The notes under the pieces were generated by a model. It saw only the letters and a list, made by a program, of their open reading frames with translations, was not told the DNA's origin and searched no databases. A stretch of 64,000 nt of DNA from Tolypeutes matacus (lineage: Eukaryota > Chordata > Mammalia > Cingulata > Chlamyphoridae), in NCBI GenBank assembly GCA_026826555.1, contig JAKSZT010005175.1, forward strand, positions 541,402-605,401. The letters run 5' to 3'. Every line of letters starts with the position of its first letter. Position 1 is the first letter of the stretch. The position numbers and the translations under genes were made by a program. Below are positions 1 to 10,570 of the stretch, in pieces.

Positions 1-2
1 GA

Positions 3-542
3 AAGGGAACAGAAGGAGTGTTGAAGGAAGTTATGGCTGAAAACTTCCCAACTCTATTGAGAGAGATGGATGTGCAGATCCAGGAAGCACAGTGCACCCC
101 AAATAGTATAAATCCCAACAGGCCAACTCCAAGACATATACTTGTCAAAATGTCCAATGCTCAAGGCAAAGAGAAAATACTCAAGGCAGCAAGAGAAAAG
201 AGAACCATCACATACAAGGGAAGCACAATAAGATTAAGTGCTGATTTCTCAGCTGAAACCATGGAGGCAAGAAGACAGTGGTATGACATAGTCAAAACAC
301 TAAAAGAAAAAAACTTCCAGCCACGAATTCTCCATCCAGCAAAATTGGCATTCAAAAATGTTGGAGAGTTCAAAATATTCACAGATAAACAGCAGTTAAG
401 AGAGTATGTCAAGAAGAAACCAGCACTTCAAGAAATACTAAAGGAATCACTACATGTTGAAAGGAAAAAAACAAAGGAGAGAGAGATGGAGGAAAGTTTA
501 AAAACAACTGAAAAGTCAAAAAGAGAAACAAAAAACATATGA
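3..542 (+). CDS. ORF1: LINE-1 ORF1p, C-terminal part (start lies outside the window)
   Basis: An uninterrupted frame of 180 codons ends in TGA at 540-542. ORF1p is the trimeric RNA-binding chaperone of L1 and acts in the cytoplasmic ribonucleoprotein. Visible landmarks in order are the RRM-type segment (RPTPRHILVKM, then AREKRTITYKG), the stretch ending SADFSAETMEARRQWYDI, and the C-terminal-domain signature ILHPAKL. The N-terminal coiled coil lies upstream of the window. The frame has no stop and ends 22 bp before the ORF2 ATG, the usual dicistronic L1 arrangement. The frame is open, but the element as a whole is dead because ORF2 is broken and truncated. Confidence 0.88.
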   Translation, partial: KGTEGVLKEVMAENFPTLLREMDVQIQEAQCTPNSINPNRPTPRHILVKMSNAQGKEKILKAAREKRTITYKGSTIRLSADFSAETMEARRQWYDIVKTLKEKNFQPRILHPAKLAFKNVGEFKIFTDKQQLREYVKKKPALQEILKESLHVERKKTKEREMEESLKTTEKSKRETKNI

Positions 543-564
543 CATACATTAACCCTAAGAAAAA

Positions 565-2513
565 ATGGCTGAAGTAAGAAATTCATTACAAGTAATAACA
601 CTGAATGTTAATGGATTAAATTCACCAATCAAAAGACACAGATTGGCAGAATGGATAAGAAAATATGATCCATCTATATGCTGTCTGCAAGAAACCCACC
701 TTCGACCCAGGGATTCAAGGAGGCTGAAAGTGAATGGCTGGAAAACCATTTTACAAGCTAGCAATAGCCAAAAAAGGGCAGGAGTAGCTATTCTAATATC
801 AGACAAAATAGACTTTAAATGCAAAACTATTGTAAGAGACAAAGATGGACACTACATATTAGTAAAAGGAGTAATCTCTCAAGAAGAGAGAACAATCATC
901 AACATTTACGCACCTAATCGAGGTGCCTCAAAATATGTGCAGCAAATTCTGGAAAAACTAAGAGGAGAAATAAATGCCTCTACAATTATAGCAGGGGACT
1001 TCAACACACCACTATCATCATTAGACAGAACATCTAGGCAGAGAATCAATAAAGAAACTAAGGCACTCAACAATACATTAGAAGATTTGGACTTAATAGA
1101 CATAGACAGAACACTACACACAAATACAGCGGGATTTACATTCTTCTCGAGTGCACATGGAACATACTCCAAAATAGACCACATGCTAGGCCACAAAACA
1201 ACACTCAATGAATTTAGAAAGATTGAGATTATACAAAGTAATTTCTCTGACCACAACGGAATGAAGTTGGAAATCACTAAGGGCCAGAGAAGCAGGTTAG
1301 GCACAAGGATATGGAAGTTAAACAACACACTCTTAGACAAACAGTGGGTCAAAAAGGAAATCTCAAAAGAAATCAGTAACTACCTTGAAACTAATGAAAA
1401 TGACAACACAACATATCAAAACCTATGGGATGCAGCGAAAGCAGTCCTGAGAGGGAAGTTCATAGCCATAAATTCATATATAAAAAAAGAAGAGCTAAAA
1501 TTGAAGACCTAACTGCACACTTGGAGGAACTGGAAAAACAACAACAAACTAAACCTAAAGGAAGTAGAAAGCAGGAAATAACAAAGATTCGAGCAGAACT
1601 AAATGAAATAGAGAATAAGAAAGCCCTGGAAACAATAAAAAAAAACAAAAGCTGGTTCTTCGAGAATATCAACAAAATTGACAAACCCTTAGCCAGACTA
1701 ACAAAGAAAAAGAGAGAACAGATGCAAATACATAAAATAAGGAATGAGCAAGGTGATATCACTACTGACCCCACAGAAATAAAGAGTATCATAAGAGGAT
1801 ACTTTGAAAAATTATATGCCAACAAGAATGACAATTTAGAGGAAATGGACAAGTTTCTAGAAACCCACAAACAGCCTACATTGATGAAAGAAGAAATAGA
1901 TGAACTCAACAGCCCAATTACAAGTAAAGAGATAGACTCAGTCGTTAAAAACCTCCCAACTAAGTAGAGTCCAGGACCAGATGGCTTCACAGCTGAATTC
2001 TACCAAACATTCCGGAAAGAGCTAACACCAATTCTACTTAAGCTCTTCCAAAAAATAGAAGTAGAAGGAATATTACCTAACTCATTCTATGATGCCAACA
2101 TTACCCTAATACCAAAACCAAATAAAGATACCACAAGAAAGGAAAATTACAGACCAATTTCTCTAATGAACCTAGATGCTAAAATCCTTAACAAAATACT
2201 TGCTAATCGCATTCAAGAACATATCAGAAGGATTATACACCATGACCAAGTGGGTTTCATCCCAGGTATGTACGGATGGTTCAATATAAGAAAATAAATC
2301 AATGTAATACACCACATAAACAAACTGAAAGAAAAAAATCACATGATCTTCTCTATAGATGCAGAAAAAGCATTTGACAAAATACAGCACTCTTTCCTCA
2401 TAAAAACACTACAAAAGGTAGGAATAGATGGAAACTTTCTGAAAATGATAAAGGGTATATATGAAAAACCCAAAGCTAACATCATTTTCAATGGTGAAAT
2501 CCTATATTCTGAA
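565..2513 (+). pseudogene. ORF2: LINE-1 ORF2p: intact endonuclease, broken and truncated reverse transcriptase
   Basis: ORF2p makes the target-primed nick and reverse-transcribes L1 RNA. The apurinic-type endonuclease is open from the ATG at 565 to about 1270 and keeps its hallmark boxes: [32 protein letters not shown] and FSDHN. A 4-bp loss near 1487-1495, relative to the copy at 44585-53662, shifts the frame after roughly 310 codons. The downstream frame then meets TAG at 1965-1967 and TAA at 2295-2297. RT motifs before the catalytic box are recognisable ([26 protein letters not shown]). The FADD box, the C-terminal domain and the 3'UTR are absent because the element ends near 2513. Confidence 0.9.
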
Positions 2514-3283
2514 TTTTTGAATCTATCCCTTCATCTTCCTCATACTCCCAATGTCATACAACATATCGACTAGACACTTCACATTTATTTCTTTCACCTG
2601 GGAGGCTTTTCTTTAAATGCATATTCCTGGACCTCATTTTTTACTTAATTTATCAATTTCTAAAGAAATATCTCAAAATCCCTATTTTGCATATAAACCT
2701 CCACAAGGCAATTCTGATATATAATCTGCTTTGGGAATTAATGGACAATAGTAAGAGTTTCCCGACCACTATGCCTGTCTCCAGTTTTTTGGCTGTAGCT
2801 TATTTTCTACACTAACAAATAATTAATAAAAATATGTTACAATACCACTTTCTGTTTTAAAAGTATTCACTATATGCCTTTTGAGTGAGGGATAAAGTTT
2901 AAGATCCTTCACATGGCATTCAATTATTTTTATAATCCAAGCCCTTGAAAAAATTGTTTCCCTTGACCCTGCACCCGTGTCACATCCACATAGAATTTCC
3001 TTCATGCACTCATCAGTGTCCCTATTTATTTAGCATATACTTAGATTACCTTTTGTGTTTTCTGAATCTGTTAATTTCTACATATTTTTAACTGCGATAA
3101 TTGCATTCATTACCATTTCTTAAATCTCCCAAAAGTGTTACCACCAAATAAAGAAGAAATAAATAAAATTAAAAGGTCAAAACGGTTTCATTTCAACTCC
3201 ACTCCCAAAATTTTCATTTTATACTTAATGTATGTTATATTTAAATGTATTTCTTATTATTTCTGTGGACATCCACTGAGGTA
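2514..3283. other. AT-rich spacer, no gene seen
   Basis: This sequence lies between the broken end of L1-A and the OR pseudogene. I see no coding frame with recognisable motifs, no poly(A) tail for the L1 and no clear repeat. Confidence 0.5.
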
Positions 3284-3648
3284 ATGGAAAAGGCAAATGA
3301 ATCACTGCTGATAGACTTTGTTCTCACAGGATTTACAGATCAGCCAGAGTGGAAAAATTTCCATATTCCCAATTTTCTTAGTGATATATCTTATCACCAT
3401 TGTGGGGAACTAGGACAGATTGCTTTCATCTCAAAGAATCCTCACTGTAACTCACATATGTACTTATTCCTTGGGTGCTTAGCCTTTGTGGGTGCTTGGC
3501 TATCATCCACAGTGATCCACAAGATGCTGCTCAGCTTCTTAGCCAATAATTGAATGTATCATACAACTTTTTTTCCTTTATAACCAGTGCAGCCACAGAA
3601 TGCTTTCTCCTGGCAACAATGGTATATAATTGCCATGCAGCCATATGC
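3284..3648 (+). pseudogene. Olfactory receptor pseudogene, 5' half (interrupted by provirus)
   Basis: The ATG at 3284 opens a class II olfactory receptor N-terminus (MEKANESLL..., LTGFTDQPEW) followed by transmembrane 1-2 landmarks (a decayed GN box, HMYLFLGCLAFV, HKMLLSFLANN). The wording resembles the OR5 (5H/5K/5AC) group; that assignment is from memory. A stop at 3551-3553 and further frame loss show that the gene was already dead or died independently of the insertion. The transmembrane 3 end is still legible as MVYNCHAAIC, a decayed form of the MAYDRYVAIC box. Coding is interrupted at exactly this point by the provirus starting at 3649 and resumes at 12137. Odorant detection is the family role; no function is expected here. 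Confidence 0.88.
3643..3648. repeat. Left copy of 6-bp target-site duplication (ATATGC)
   Basis: ATATGC immediately precedes the TG of the left LTR and is repeated at 12137-12142 directly after the CA of the right LTR. A 6-bp duplication is typical of betaretroviral integrases. Confidence 0.92.
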
Positions 3649-4026
3649 TGTCCCGGCCCGCGGGACAAATCAACTGAGACTCTGAGTTACCCAGCGAAGG
3701 AATGAGAGGGATATAGAGACAATTGACACAGACACACACAGGAGAGGCTTTCTACATGCTTCTTCTTTATTGCTTCTGCTTCTTGAGGGAGGTGGTGGCA
3801 TATATATCATGAGAAAGGGGAGGTACGTGTAAGGCATATGTGGCAGGCTGGGATTGGGCACAGTTGGTTGCTAGGGAGGGTTTGCTATTTGTGGAAGGCG
3901 GGAAGGTTTCGCGGGCGCGGGAACAGGGTGAGCTACTTCCTCAAAGAAGGCTAAATATAGGATCAGGCTTGTTCTTTGTTGTTAGTCGGCCATTTTAGCT
4001 TCACCTCTTTCTGGCTGCCTCCAACA
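3649..4026 (-). repeat. 3' LTR of the provirus (378 bp)
   Basis: This copy begins TGTCCCGG and ends CCAACA in plus-strand reading. On the minus strand it reads U3-R-U5, with a TATA-like ATATATAT near 3797-3806 and a poly(A) signal (AATAAA) near 3765-3771. It differs from the 5' LTR at six positions, all within the first 99 bp of plus-strand reading (U5/R side). It retains CpGs at three of those sites where the other LTR has CpA. Confidence 0.95.
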
Positions 4027-4040
4027 TCTCCTCCCTTTTT
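4027..4040 (-). promoter_or_regulatory. Polypurine tract (plus-strand primer site)
   Basis: On the minus strand, AAAAAGGGAGGAGA lies flush against the U3 start of the 3' LTR. This is where retroviral plus-strand DNA synthesis is primed. Sequence and position match betaretroviral tracts. Confidence 0.9.
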
Positions 4041-4440
4041 GTTTTATTAGAACCTTATTTATTGTATAGCTAGCTGAGGGAAGTAGAGGCCTCATCGTAG
4101 GAGGGATTTCGTATATGCAAATGCGCTATTTGCGAGGGAGGGTCTGTGCCTGTCTTAGGTCGTGGCTGTACCTGATCAGTCTTACCCGTCATTGGGAAAC
4201 ATGGCAGCAGAAGGCCATGTCCCTGTCTTAGATTGATTGATGGGTCAGTCCAGTTGCCCGTCATTGGCTAGCCAGCCCAATGTTTTATTGAGCATTCTGC
4301 TCAGTTAGAACGAGCCCTTGTGCTAATGAGGCGTGCTTCTCAGAGAACAGTTAGGCTGTACTCACTTTTAACTGTCTCCTGCAGTGCTTTGCCTCGCACT
4401 CAGCTGCTCATAGGCGGGAAGGGTTGAAGGATGTTGTTAC
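4041..4440 (-). other. Proviral 3' noncoding segment between env stop and polypurine tract
   Basis: About 400 bp lie between the env stop codon and the polypurine tract. Only short frames occur and none resembles a known accessory gene. Such a spacer could hold an RNA export element, but nothing in the sequence proves that. Confidence 0.5.
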
Positions 4441-6145
4441 TTACAGAGGGCAGACATCTTCTAGCATGTTTGGTGCTAGGCCTTGATCAGCGAGGTGAAG
4501 TCGGTGGTAATGTATTTGAATTGGTTTACTTAGGGAAGAATTAATTTGATCCTTAACTAGCTGTATTATTTTTCTTATAGCCCAAGGTCCAATAGATAGT
4601 ATAAGAAGTAGGGTTATTATGGGACCAAGTATAGGGAGGAAATAAGGGAGGATTCCGTTGAATCCCCAAGAAGGGCCTCCTTGGGCCTCTCGTTCGCATT
4701 TGCGAGTTGCTATTCCTTCCCTAAGTTTAGTCATGGAATCTTTAATTATTCCTGAGTGGTCAGTATAGAAACAACACTCCTCGCCCAGTGCGGCACAAAG
4801 CCCTCCTTGTTTAAGGAAAAGTAGGTCTAAGTCCCTCCTATTCTGGAGAACAACCTCCGATAGGGACGTAAGGGATTTCTCAAGATGGGTGATGGAGGTT
4901 TCAATGCAGGCTAAGTCTTCGTCTACTGCGGCTCTTAGGTGAGAGAGACCTTGATGTTGGAGGATGGCAGATGTGGTTCCAGTGGCCAGTCCGGCAATAC
5001 CTAAAAGAGAAGCAATGGTAACAGCAGTAATAATTTCTCTTTTTTGTTTAGTTATGGTAACAGAAGGCTGATCGTCCCAATGCCGATAGAGGTTTTCCTC
5101 ACGATGGTAAAGGACCTGGGGGAGGATAACAACCAAGACGCACACCTCTCCGGAGCTATTAAGGGCTGCTGTGGCCACACAGGGGGTAAGCCCTGATGAG
5201 GAGCACAGCCATTTTGCCCCTTTAGGGGGAATGTAAAATTTATGTTGAGACGGAGGGGATAAAAGTAGGCAAGCCTTAGTTAAGGTGGTGGACATGTTAC
5301 CGAAGGCATTGCCGACACACCATCCGGTGTGCAGGATGGATTGGATAGTAAGGCCACGGCCGCCAGTTTTGTCTGCGTTCCACTGACATTGTGGGGAATT
5401 GTCATTAGAGGAAGTGTTAAAGGTGGCATTAAGGGCTATCGCATCATAATAGGGGTGTGTAACAGAAAGACATAACCAGCAATTGCGAGTGAGGTTGGGG
5501 TGGGAAGCTTTCAGATCAAGAAAGGTAGCATTAAGTATTTGCCAAAGTGGATTATTGACGGTTGGGTTTGGGGTAGAAGCGGTAAAATTGAGCATAGCAG
5601 GCACTATTGTTGCAGTTGTAGACCAATGAGGAATGACAGGAGAACTGAGCGAAGGAGGGGACAGAATTATATTAGGGCCTATTGGACCATGATTCACTTC
5701 TGCCAATTCCTTTTTTATAAGCAGGAGTGTGCCAGGGTCAGAGCCGGATACATATAGCCTGATTCCCCAGGTTCGACCCATGATCCAGGAAGGATCTGCA
5801 GGGTTTTGAACGGAAAGAGTGAGGTTTGTACAGAGGTTTCTTTCATTTCGTTTTTTGAAGTTTGCAGGAAGACCCCACGATGGGTTAGGAGGTCGAACGC
5901 ATCCAGCAGGAGTGAATCGTATCGTGAGGAACTTGTCAGCAATTGGGGGTGACCATCCAGTAGCTAATGTTTCACATCCCCAATAGGCACAATAGTAGTG
6001 CGTGGGCTGATTGCAGTACGAACGCCCCTGGGCGGAGCTGGGACAGAGGTAAACATCCTGAATATTGAGATAATTGATGGTCCAGGTTTTGAGAGGATCT
6101 TGTACACATACTGTAAGGAATTGAGTTAACTTTTCTTTTTTAAAC
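4441..6145 (-). CDS. env: Gammaretrovirus-type Env (SU C-terminal part plus complete TM), N-terminus missing
   Basis: An open frame of about 567 codons runs from an in-frame stop near 6148 to the stop at 4441; the first internal ATG is at 5781. Env mediates receptor binding and membrane fusion. Visible in order are an SU block with AYWGCETLATGW, the CWLC thiol-isomerase motif, a KQKR furin-type site, a hydrophobic fusion peptide rich in G and A, an immunosuppressive-type segment starting LQNRRDLDLLF, the CX6CC motif (CAALGEECC), a C-terminal membrane span and a short tail. This layout is that of the RD114/type-D gammaretroviral class, not the betaretroviral (HERV-K/MMTV) class. The signal peptide and most of the receptor-binding domain are absent, and I do not see the SDGGG motif of the ASCT2-using group, so a working entry protein is not expected. 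Confidence 0.87.
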
Positions 6146-6149
6146 TAGT

Positions 6150-6980
6150 AATATCAGTTTTGCTGCCTTGCCTTTCAAAGTTTGGAACAGTTCCCAAAAA
6201 TAATTTCCACAAATAACATTGAATGTTATTAAGTTTAGTGTCCCATGGTTGTGGGATGTATTTTCATTTTACCAATTTATTGAGCTGTTAGTAAATGTTG
6301 TATTACCAAAATTCCAGAAATAAGGATTACTGTTATTAGTGATTATGATTGAATTATTAATGAACTAAAATATGGTTGTGTTTTTAATAGGTTTCGGCAT
6401 CCCTATAAGGGCCCGATCCCTTACAATTCCATAGGAATCATCAAACAACACAACCTCTATAAGCTCATGACATATATGTCATTTGTCATTAAGTAATTTG
6501 TTGTGAGAGGGACATGTAAAATTTACCATATTTTCTGATTTATATGGCAAAGAAGGGAAAATGAGAACATAAATTTGACTGTGATTTTTAGGTTGCATGC
6601 ATACAGAACCATATCCAACACAAGTAGGGCAGTCTATAAAAGGTAAAGTTAAATTTTCTGTAAGTTTCCCTTCTTCTTTTGGCTTTAAGGGTAGTTATAA
6701 GTTATAGGCCCTGTAAAATGGTGAGCTTGATTAAGATAAATTGGGTAAGACTCATTGCTCCAAATTAACAGCTCTAGAAGAGGTGAGTTGGTTATGTATG
6801 TCCAATAAGTGTAATTATGATGTGGTATCTTACCTTGACCTAATACTTTACCTATAATTAATTCATTGTAAAACCACCATGTCCATAGTTTAAGTCTTGG
6901 CAGCATCTTCAACTCTAGACTTGATTCTTCTGGAGGGGATCCACTGCTCTTCTCCTGTTTCTGTAATGATAAGAGCAAAA
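6150..6980 (-). pseudogene. env: Betaretrovirus (HERV-K-like) Env SU remnant
   Basis: The frame at 6685-6978 and the broken frames after it read like the N-terminal SU of a HERV-K/HML-type betaretroviral Env. Seen are a W-rich start, the segment WSNESYPIYLNQ, a KPKEEGK motif and paired cysteines around CPTCVGYGSVCM, with several NxS/T glycosylation sites. It begins close to and overlaps the end of integrase, as betaretroviral env does. Stops and shifts are frequent. It is followed directly by the unrelated gammaretroviral-type env, so this provirus holds parts of two env genes from different retroviral classes. The family call is by motif memory; a profile search would settle it. Confidence 0.6.
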
Positions 6981-9285
6981 CCTCGGCCCCAAAAGTTTAC
7001 CTCTCCTTTTTCCCATTTATTGGTTCTTTCATTTTTCCAATATATTGGTTGTCCACATTTTTCATTTTCATTCCCCTTTTTTTTTTTTTTTTTTTTTTAA
7101 CCTCTCAATGTCTTTCTGCTGCTGTGGCATTAGAAATTTGTTGTCTATTAAGAAAATTTAAGGTGAGCAATGCACTAGACAGTCTGTCCCTAGCAGACTC
7201 TCCTCCATCTCCCCCTTTTTGTTTTTGCAACATTAAGTTTAATAAGTGATTACTTTTTTCTATTATCGCTTGTCCCTGAGGGTTATATGGAATTCCTATA
7301 ACATGTTTAATATTCCAGTTACTGCAAAATTTTTTGAAAGATTGACTAAGATAAGCAGGCCCATGATCAGTTTTTAGCTATGCTGGCAGGCCCATTACTG
7401 CAAAACAATGTAATAAATGAGAACGTGCATGTGAGGCCTTTTCACCAGCTTGAGCAGTTGCCCAAATAAAATTAGAATATGTGTACCCTGTCACATGCAC
7501 ATACTGAAGGCGGCCAAAAGAAGGCACATGTGTAACATCCATTTGCCAAATTTCATTAGGATGTTCTCCATGGGGATTAGTTCCTGGAGAGAAAGTGGGG
7601 TCATTTATGGGCCCACAAGTAGGACATTGTCTAACAATCCTCTTACTTTCTTTTACTGTTAAGTGGGGATATTTATGACGTAAGCCAGAAGCATTAGTAT
7701 GTGTAAGTTTATGATAATCAGCAGCAGATTCTTTATGAGCAATAAGTTTATTTACTAAATCATTTTGTTAAGTTATAGGGCCAGGAAGTTGAGAATGGGA
7801 ATGAATATGAGTAATGTAGATTGTTCATGAACAGTTTTTGTAATTGTGGGAAAAGAACTTCTAATTCAGAAGCTGGAGTTATTTGAGCTGTTTCTATATG
7901 ACAAACAACGTGACAAACATAAGCAGAATCAGACACAGTATTTGAAGGCTCAGAAACATTAGTTAGCAATTGAATAACAGCCATAACTTTTACCTTTTGG
8001 GTATATAAATAAGGTGTTTTCCAAGATTTTGTAGTTGGGCCTAAATAGCCTGCATTTCCATTATTGCTGCCATCAGTGTAGTAAGTTGGCGCAGCAGAGA
8101 GTGGTTGTTGTTTGACAACCTTAGGAAGAATCCATGAAGTACGTTTTTAAAAACTGTAAAAATCTTGAATTTGGGAAGTGGTTGTCAAATTGTTCCAATA
8201 AAATCTGCTAAGGCCCCTTGCCAAGAGTTACTGAACTGCCAGAGCTGAGAAAGCTCCTGCTTTGTAAGGTCTAGTATGATTTTATCAGGATCTCTAGTCA
8301 TAAGCTGTCTCAAGTGAATACAGCCTTTTGATATTATTGCTGAGATTTTTTCAGGATAAGTATGAAATTTTTTTTGTATCTTTGTTGGGTAGGAATATCC
8401 ATTCTATTATGTCCTCCTCTTGCCAAAGTATCCCAGTAGGGGAATGGAAAGATGGAAATATTAAAAGAGAAATTGGAAGATTTACATTTATCCTTGTTAG
8501 TTGGCTATTTTGCACTCTTTTTTCCAGCCATTTCCTCTTTTGCTTCTGGGCTTAAAATGTGAGGGCTATTTAAGTCAGGGTCTCCTGTTAGGGTATTGAA
8601 AAGATTAGTTAAAGCATAAGTTGGAATTCCTAAAGTAGGCTGTACCCAATTAATATCACCCAGTAATTCCTGAAAATCATTTAAAGTATATAAATTATCA
8701 GTTCAAAACTGGACCTTTTGTGGAGTTATAATATTTTTATTAATAGTATGTTTTAAATATTGAAAAGGAACCTGTTTTTGAATTTTTTTCTTTTGCTATT
8801 TGCAACCCATGTTGAGGAAGAACTTCTTTAGCCAGCTGAAGTAGTTGTTTTAGCTTAGAAGATTGCTTGGTGGCAAAAAGAATATCATCCATATAATGAA
8901 TAATCATAGCCTTAGGAAATTGTTTTTGTAAAATTTGTAATGGAATGTGAACAAAGGATTGACATAATGTAGGACTGGTTATCATTCTCTAAGGTAAAAC
9001 TTTGAACTGATATCATTCAGTAGGAGCTGAATGATTAATAGAAGGAATAGTAAACACAAATTTTTCTTTATCATTTGGATTAAGAGGAATAGTAAAAAAC
9101 AATCTTTTAAGTCAATAATAATAATATGCCAATTTGTGAGTATTTTGCTAATTCCTAAGGAAGGGGCCAGCCTCCCCAGGAAGGAACACAACACTCCCTG
9201 GGCAGTACATTTCAAGGTTTATGCATCAGTCCCTGGGAGAGTGGCCAGCTCCTCCAGGGAGGAATACAACACCTTTTGAAATATA
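6890..9285 (-). pseudogene. pol: Betaretroviral Pol remnant: reverse transcriptase, RNase H and integrase, heavily degraded
   Basis: In viral order there are traces of RT (IIIDLKDCFL near 9100; the YMDD catalytic box in the 8740-8985 frame), connection and RNase H traces at about 8000-8700, and integrase at about 6890-7984. Integrase keeps readable core boxes: a first aspartate in QMDVTHV, a second in KTDHGPAY and a glutamate in NPQGQAIIE. Its C-terminal domain reads FWGRGFALI, then EEQWIPSRRIK. The whole stretch needs many frame changes and holds numerous stops, far more than gag or env. The N-terminal RT, protease and everything back to matrix are missing. The remnant cannot encode a working enzyme. 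Confidence 0.88.
9165..9275 (-). repeat. Partial 78-bp tandem duplication in the RT remnant
   Basis: The segment starting GGCCAGCCTCCCCAGGAAGG at 9165 recurs in imperfect form at 9243 (GGCCAGCTCCTCCAGGGAGG). The period is 78 bp, a multiple of three. Both copies share a following run of ACAACAC. It sits just upstream, in viral order, of the IIIDLKDC motif. Confidence 0.6.
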
Positions 9286-9289
9286 CTTT

Positions 9290-10335
9290 ATTATTTTTAA
9301 TTTGTTACAAAACATCCTTGATGCGCTTACTATTTTAGTTTCCATTTATTATTATAATTATATATAGCAGAGGTGGAGTAAATCAGACAAACTTAAGTTA
9401 AAGCACATGCCTTTTGATTTTTAGGCAGAGAGGTAGTTTTATAACACATATTTTAAAATAATTAAAATTATGATTAATAACAGTATACTTTTGTTTAATA
9501 TTACACTGAAACATTATTAAATTTTCAGCAATTTTATACACCTTTAAAGCATTTATATGAACTTTTTATTTATACAACTTTAATTGTCATAAAATTAGAA
9601 AACTTCTTTTAATTGTACAACACTTTTAAATATTTCATTCAACTTTTATCACATGAACTTAACCACTTTCAGTATTCCACCTCCTTCCAGGGAACAAACC
9701 AAACCATTTGTAACAGTTTGAAACAAAAAGCGTTTTTTGAGAAAGCTGGTTTAAACATCATGTTCCCCCAAAAGCAACAAAACCTGTCTCTCCAAGGACA
9801 CGTCAAGGCCAAAGCACAAGAAGCTACTTTGATAAAACACCCTCCCTCCTGCACACTGATCACCCAGGAGAAAAACTCTGTGCAAACTTCCACCAAAACA
9901 GACCAATGACTTGAGAAACCCCGAGAAAGAACAAAATTCCAACCCTGTTTTAATAACTTAGTCATTTTATCTTATGATAAAATTATTTTCTTTTAATAAT
10001 AAAAGCACATTCTATATACCTTCTTTACTTAAGTTACCACAATGATTTTAGAAACTGTTTTTAAGCAAACTTCTGACAACATGCAATTACCATCAACATT
10101 AAACAAACTTGTTAGAATAATGATTTAATTTGTTCATATCTATTTTTATTATTTTAAATTAATAGCTATATTTATTTATTAATATAAGCACTTATTTAAT
10201 GTTGGCCATTGAGTAAAGCTTTTTTAATAATGTTTATTTATCAATTTAATATTACCATATGGAGGTATCAAAACATACAGACACTGAACAACTTTTATAT
10301 ATTTAAGGTTAAGTGGTTTATATCTGGAGGGAGTA
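9290..10335 (-). other. AT-rich block of unknown origin inside the provirus
   Basis: This kilobase replaces the expected capsid, nucleocapsid, protease and early RT. It is strongly AT-rich, with several AATAAA-like hexamers on the minus strand and no Gag or Pol motifs. A short island of ordinary composition lies at 9660-9940. The longest frames (about 98 codons, 9669-9965 minus) match nothing I recognise. It could be a captured host transcript, an old noncoding ERV segment or a non-autonomous element. It lies immediately downstream, in viral order, of an LTR-like U3 block. Confidence 0.6.
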
Positions 10336-10570
10336 GTGGAAGGTGCAGGACGGTGAGCGTACATATACTTTTTGGAAGGGGTGGAGTGGTGGATAAGGAG
10401 AGGTGGCGGCTAGGGATTGGTTGTAGCTGTTGCTAGGGCAGAGTCAGGACTTTGGGCGCAAGTTGCTAGGGCTTTGGGCGCGACTGCCTAAGGCTTCCAG
10501 GAAGAAGGCTAATTAGCTTAGGCTGTTGTTATTTCAACCCAGGCAGCCATGTTCCAAGTTGCCAGCATCG
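10336..10570 (-). repeat. Internal LTR-like U3 block, diverged from the flanking LTRs
   Basis: Read on the minus strand, this block follows the same order of landmarks as the provirus U3. These are an ATGGC box, a run of AACAACA, TTAGCCTTCTT followed by GGAAG, a CGCGCCC stretch, CCCTAGCAAC, an ACCAATCCC (CCAAT-type) box, GCCGCCAC, a CTCC/CCCC tract, and a TATATG promoter-like element near 10360. The flanking LTRs carry closely matching versions in the same order. Divergence is much greater than between the two terminal LTRs, so this looks like a remnant of an older related LTR carried inside the element. Confidence 0.5.

Larger units (their letters stand above)
1..2513 (+). mobile_element. 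LINE-1 fragment (L1-A), both ends missing
   Basis: A plus-strand LINE-1 enters from the left edge of the window and carries the C-terminal part of ORF1, a short spacer, and ORF2 through the endonuclease and the first half of the reverse transcriptase. It is close to the full-length element at 44585-53662, with the same ORF1 and ORF2 motifs and only scattered differences, so the two belong to one recent subfamily. Homology stops abruptly near 2513, before the FADD catalytic box, with no poly(A) tail. Loss of the 3' side is unusual for L1, which is normally 5'-truncated, so a later deletion or recombination is likely. Confidence 0.93.

Noticed and set aside
906..1352. 148-codon reverse frame opposite the L1-A endonuclease
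   Set aside because: Shadow of the sense ORF2 frame; the same antisense opening appears opposite the other L1 copies (for example 47730-48026).
3670..3861. 63-codon frames repeated in both LTRs (also 11780-11971), possible LTR-encoded protein like that of MMTV
   Set aside because: Short, duplicated only because the LTR is duplicated, and lacking any recognisable feature; the LTR is too small for a superantigen-type frame.
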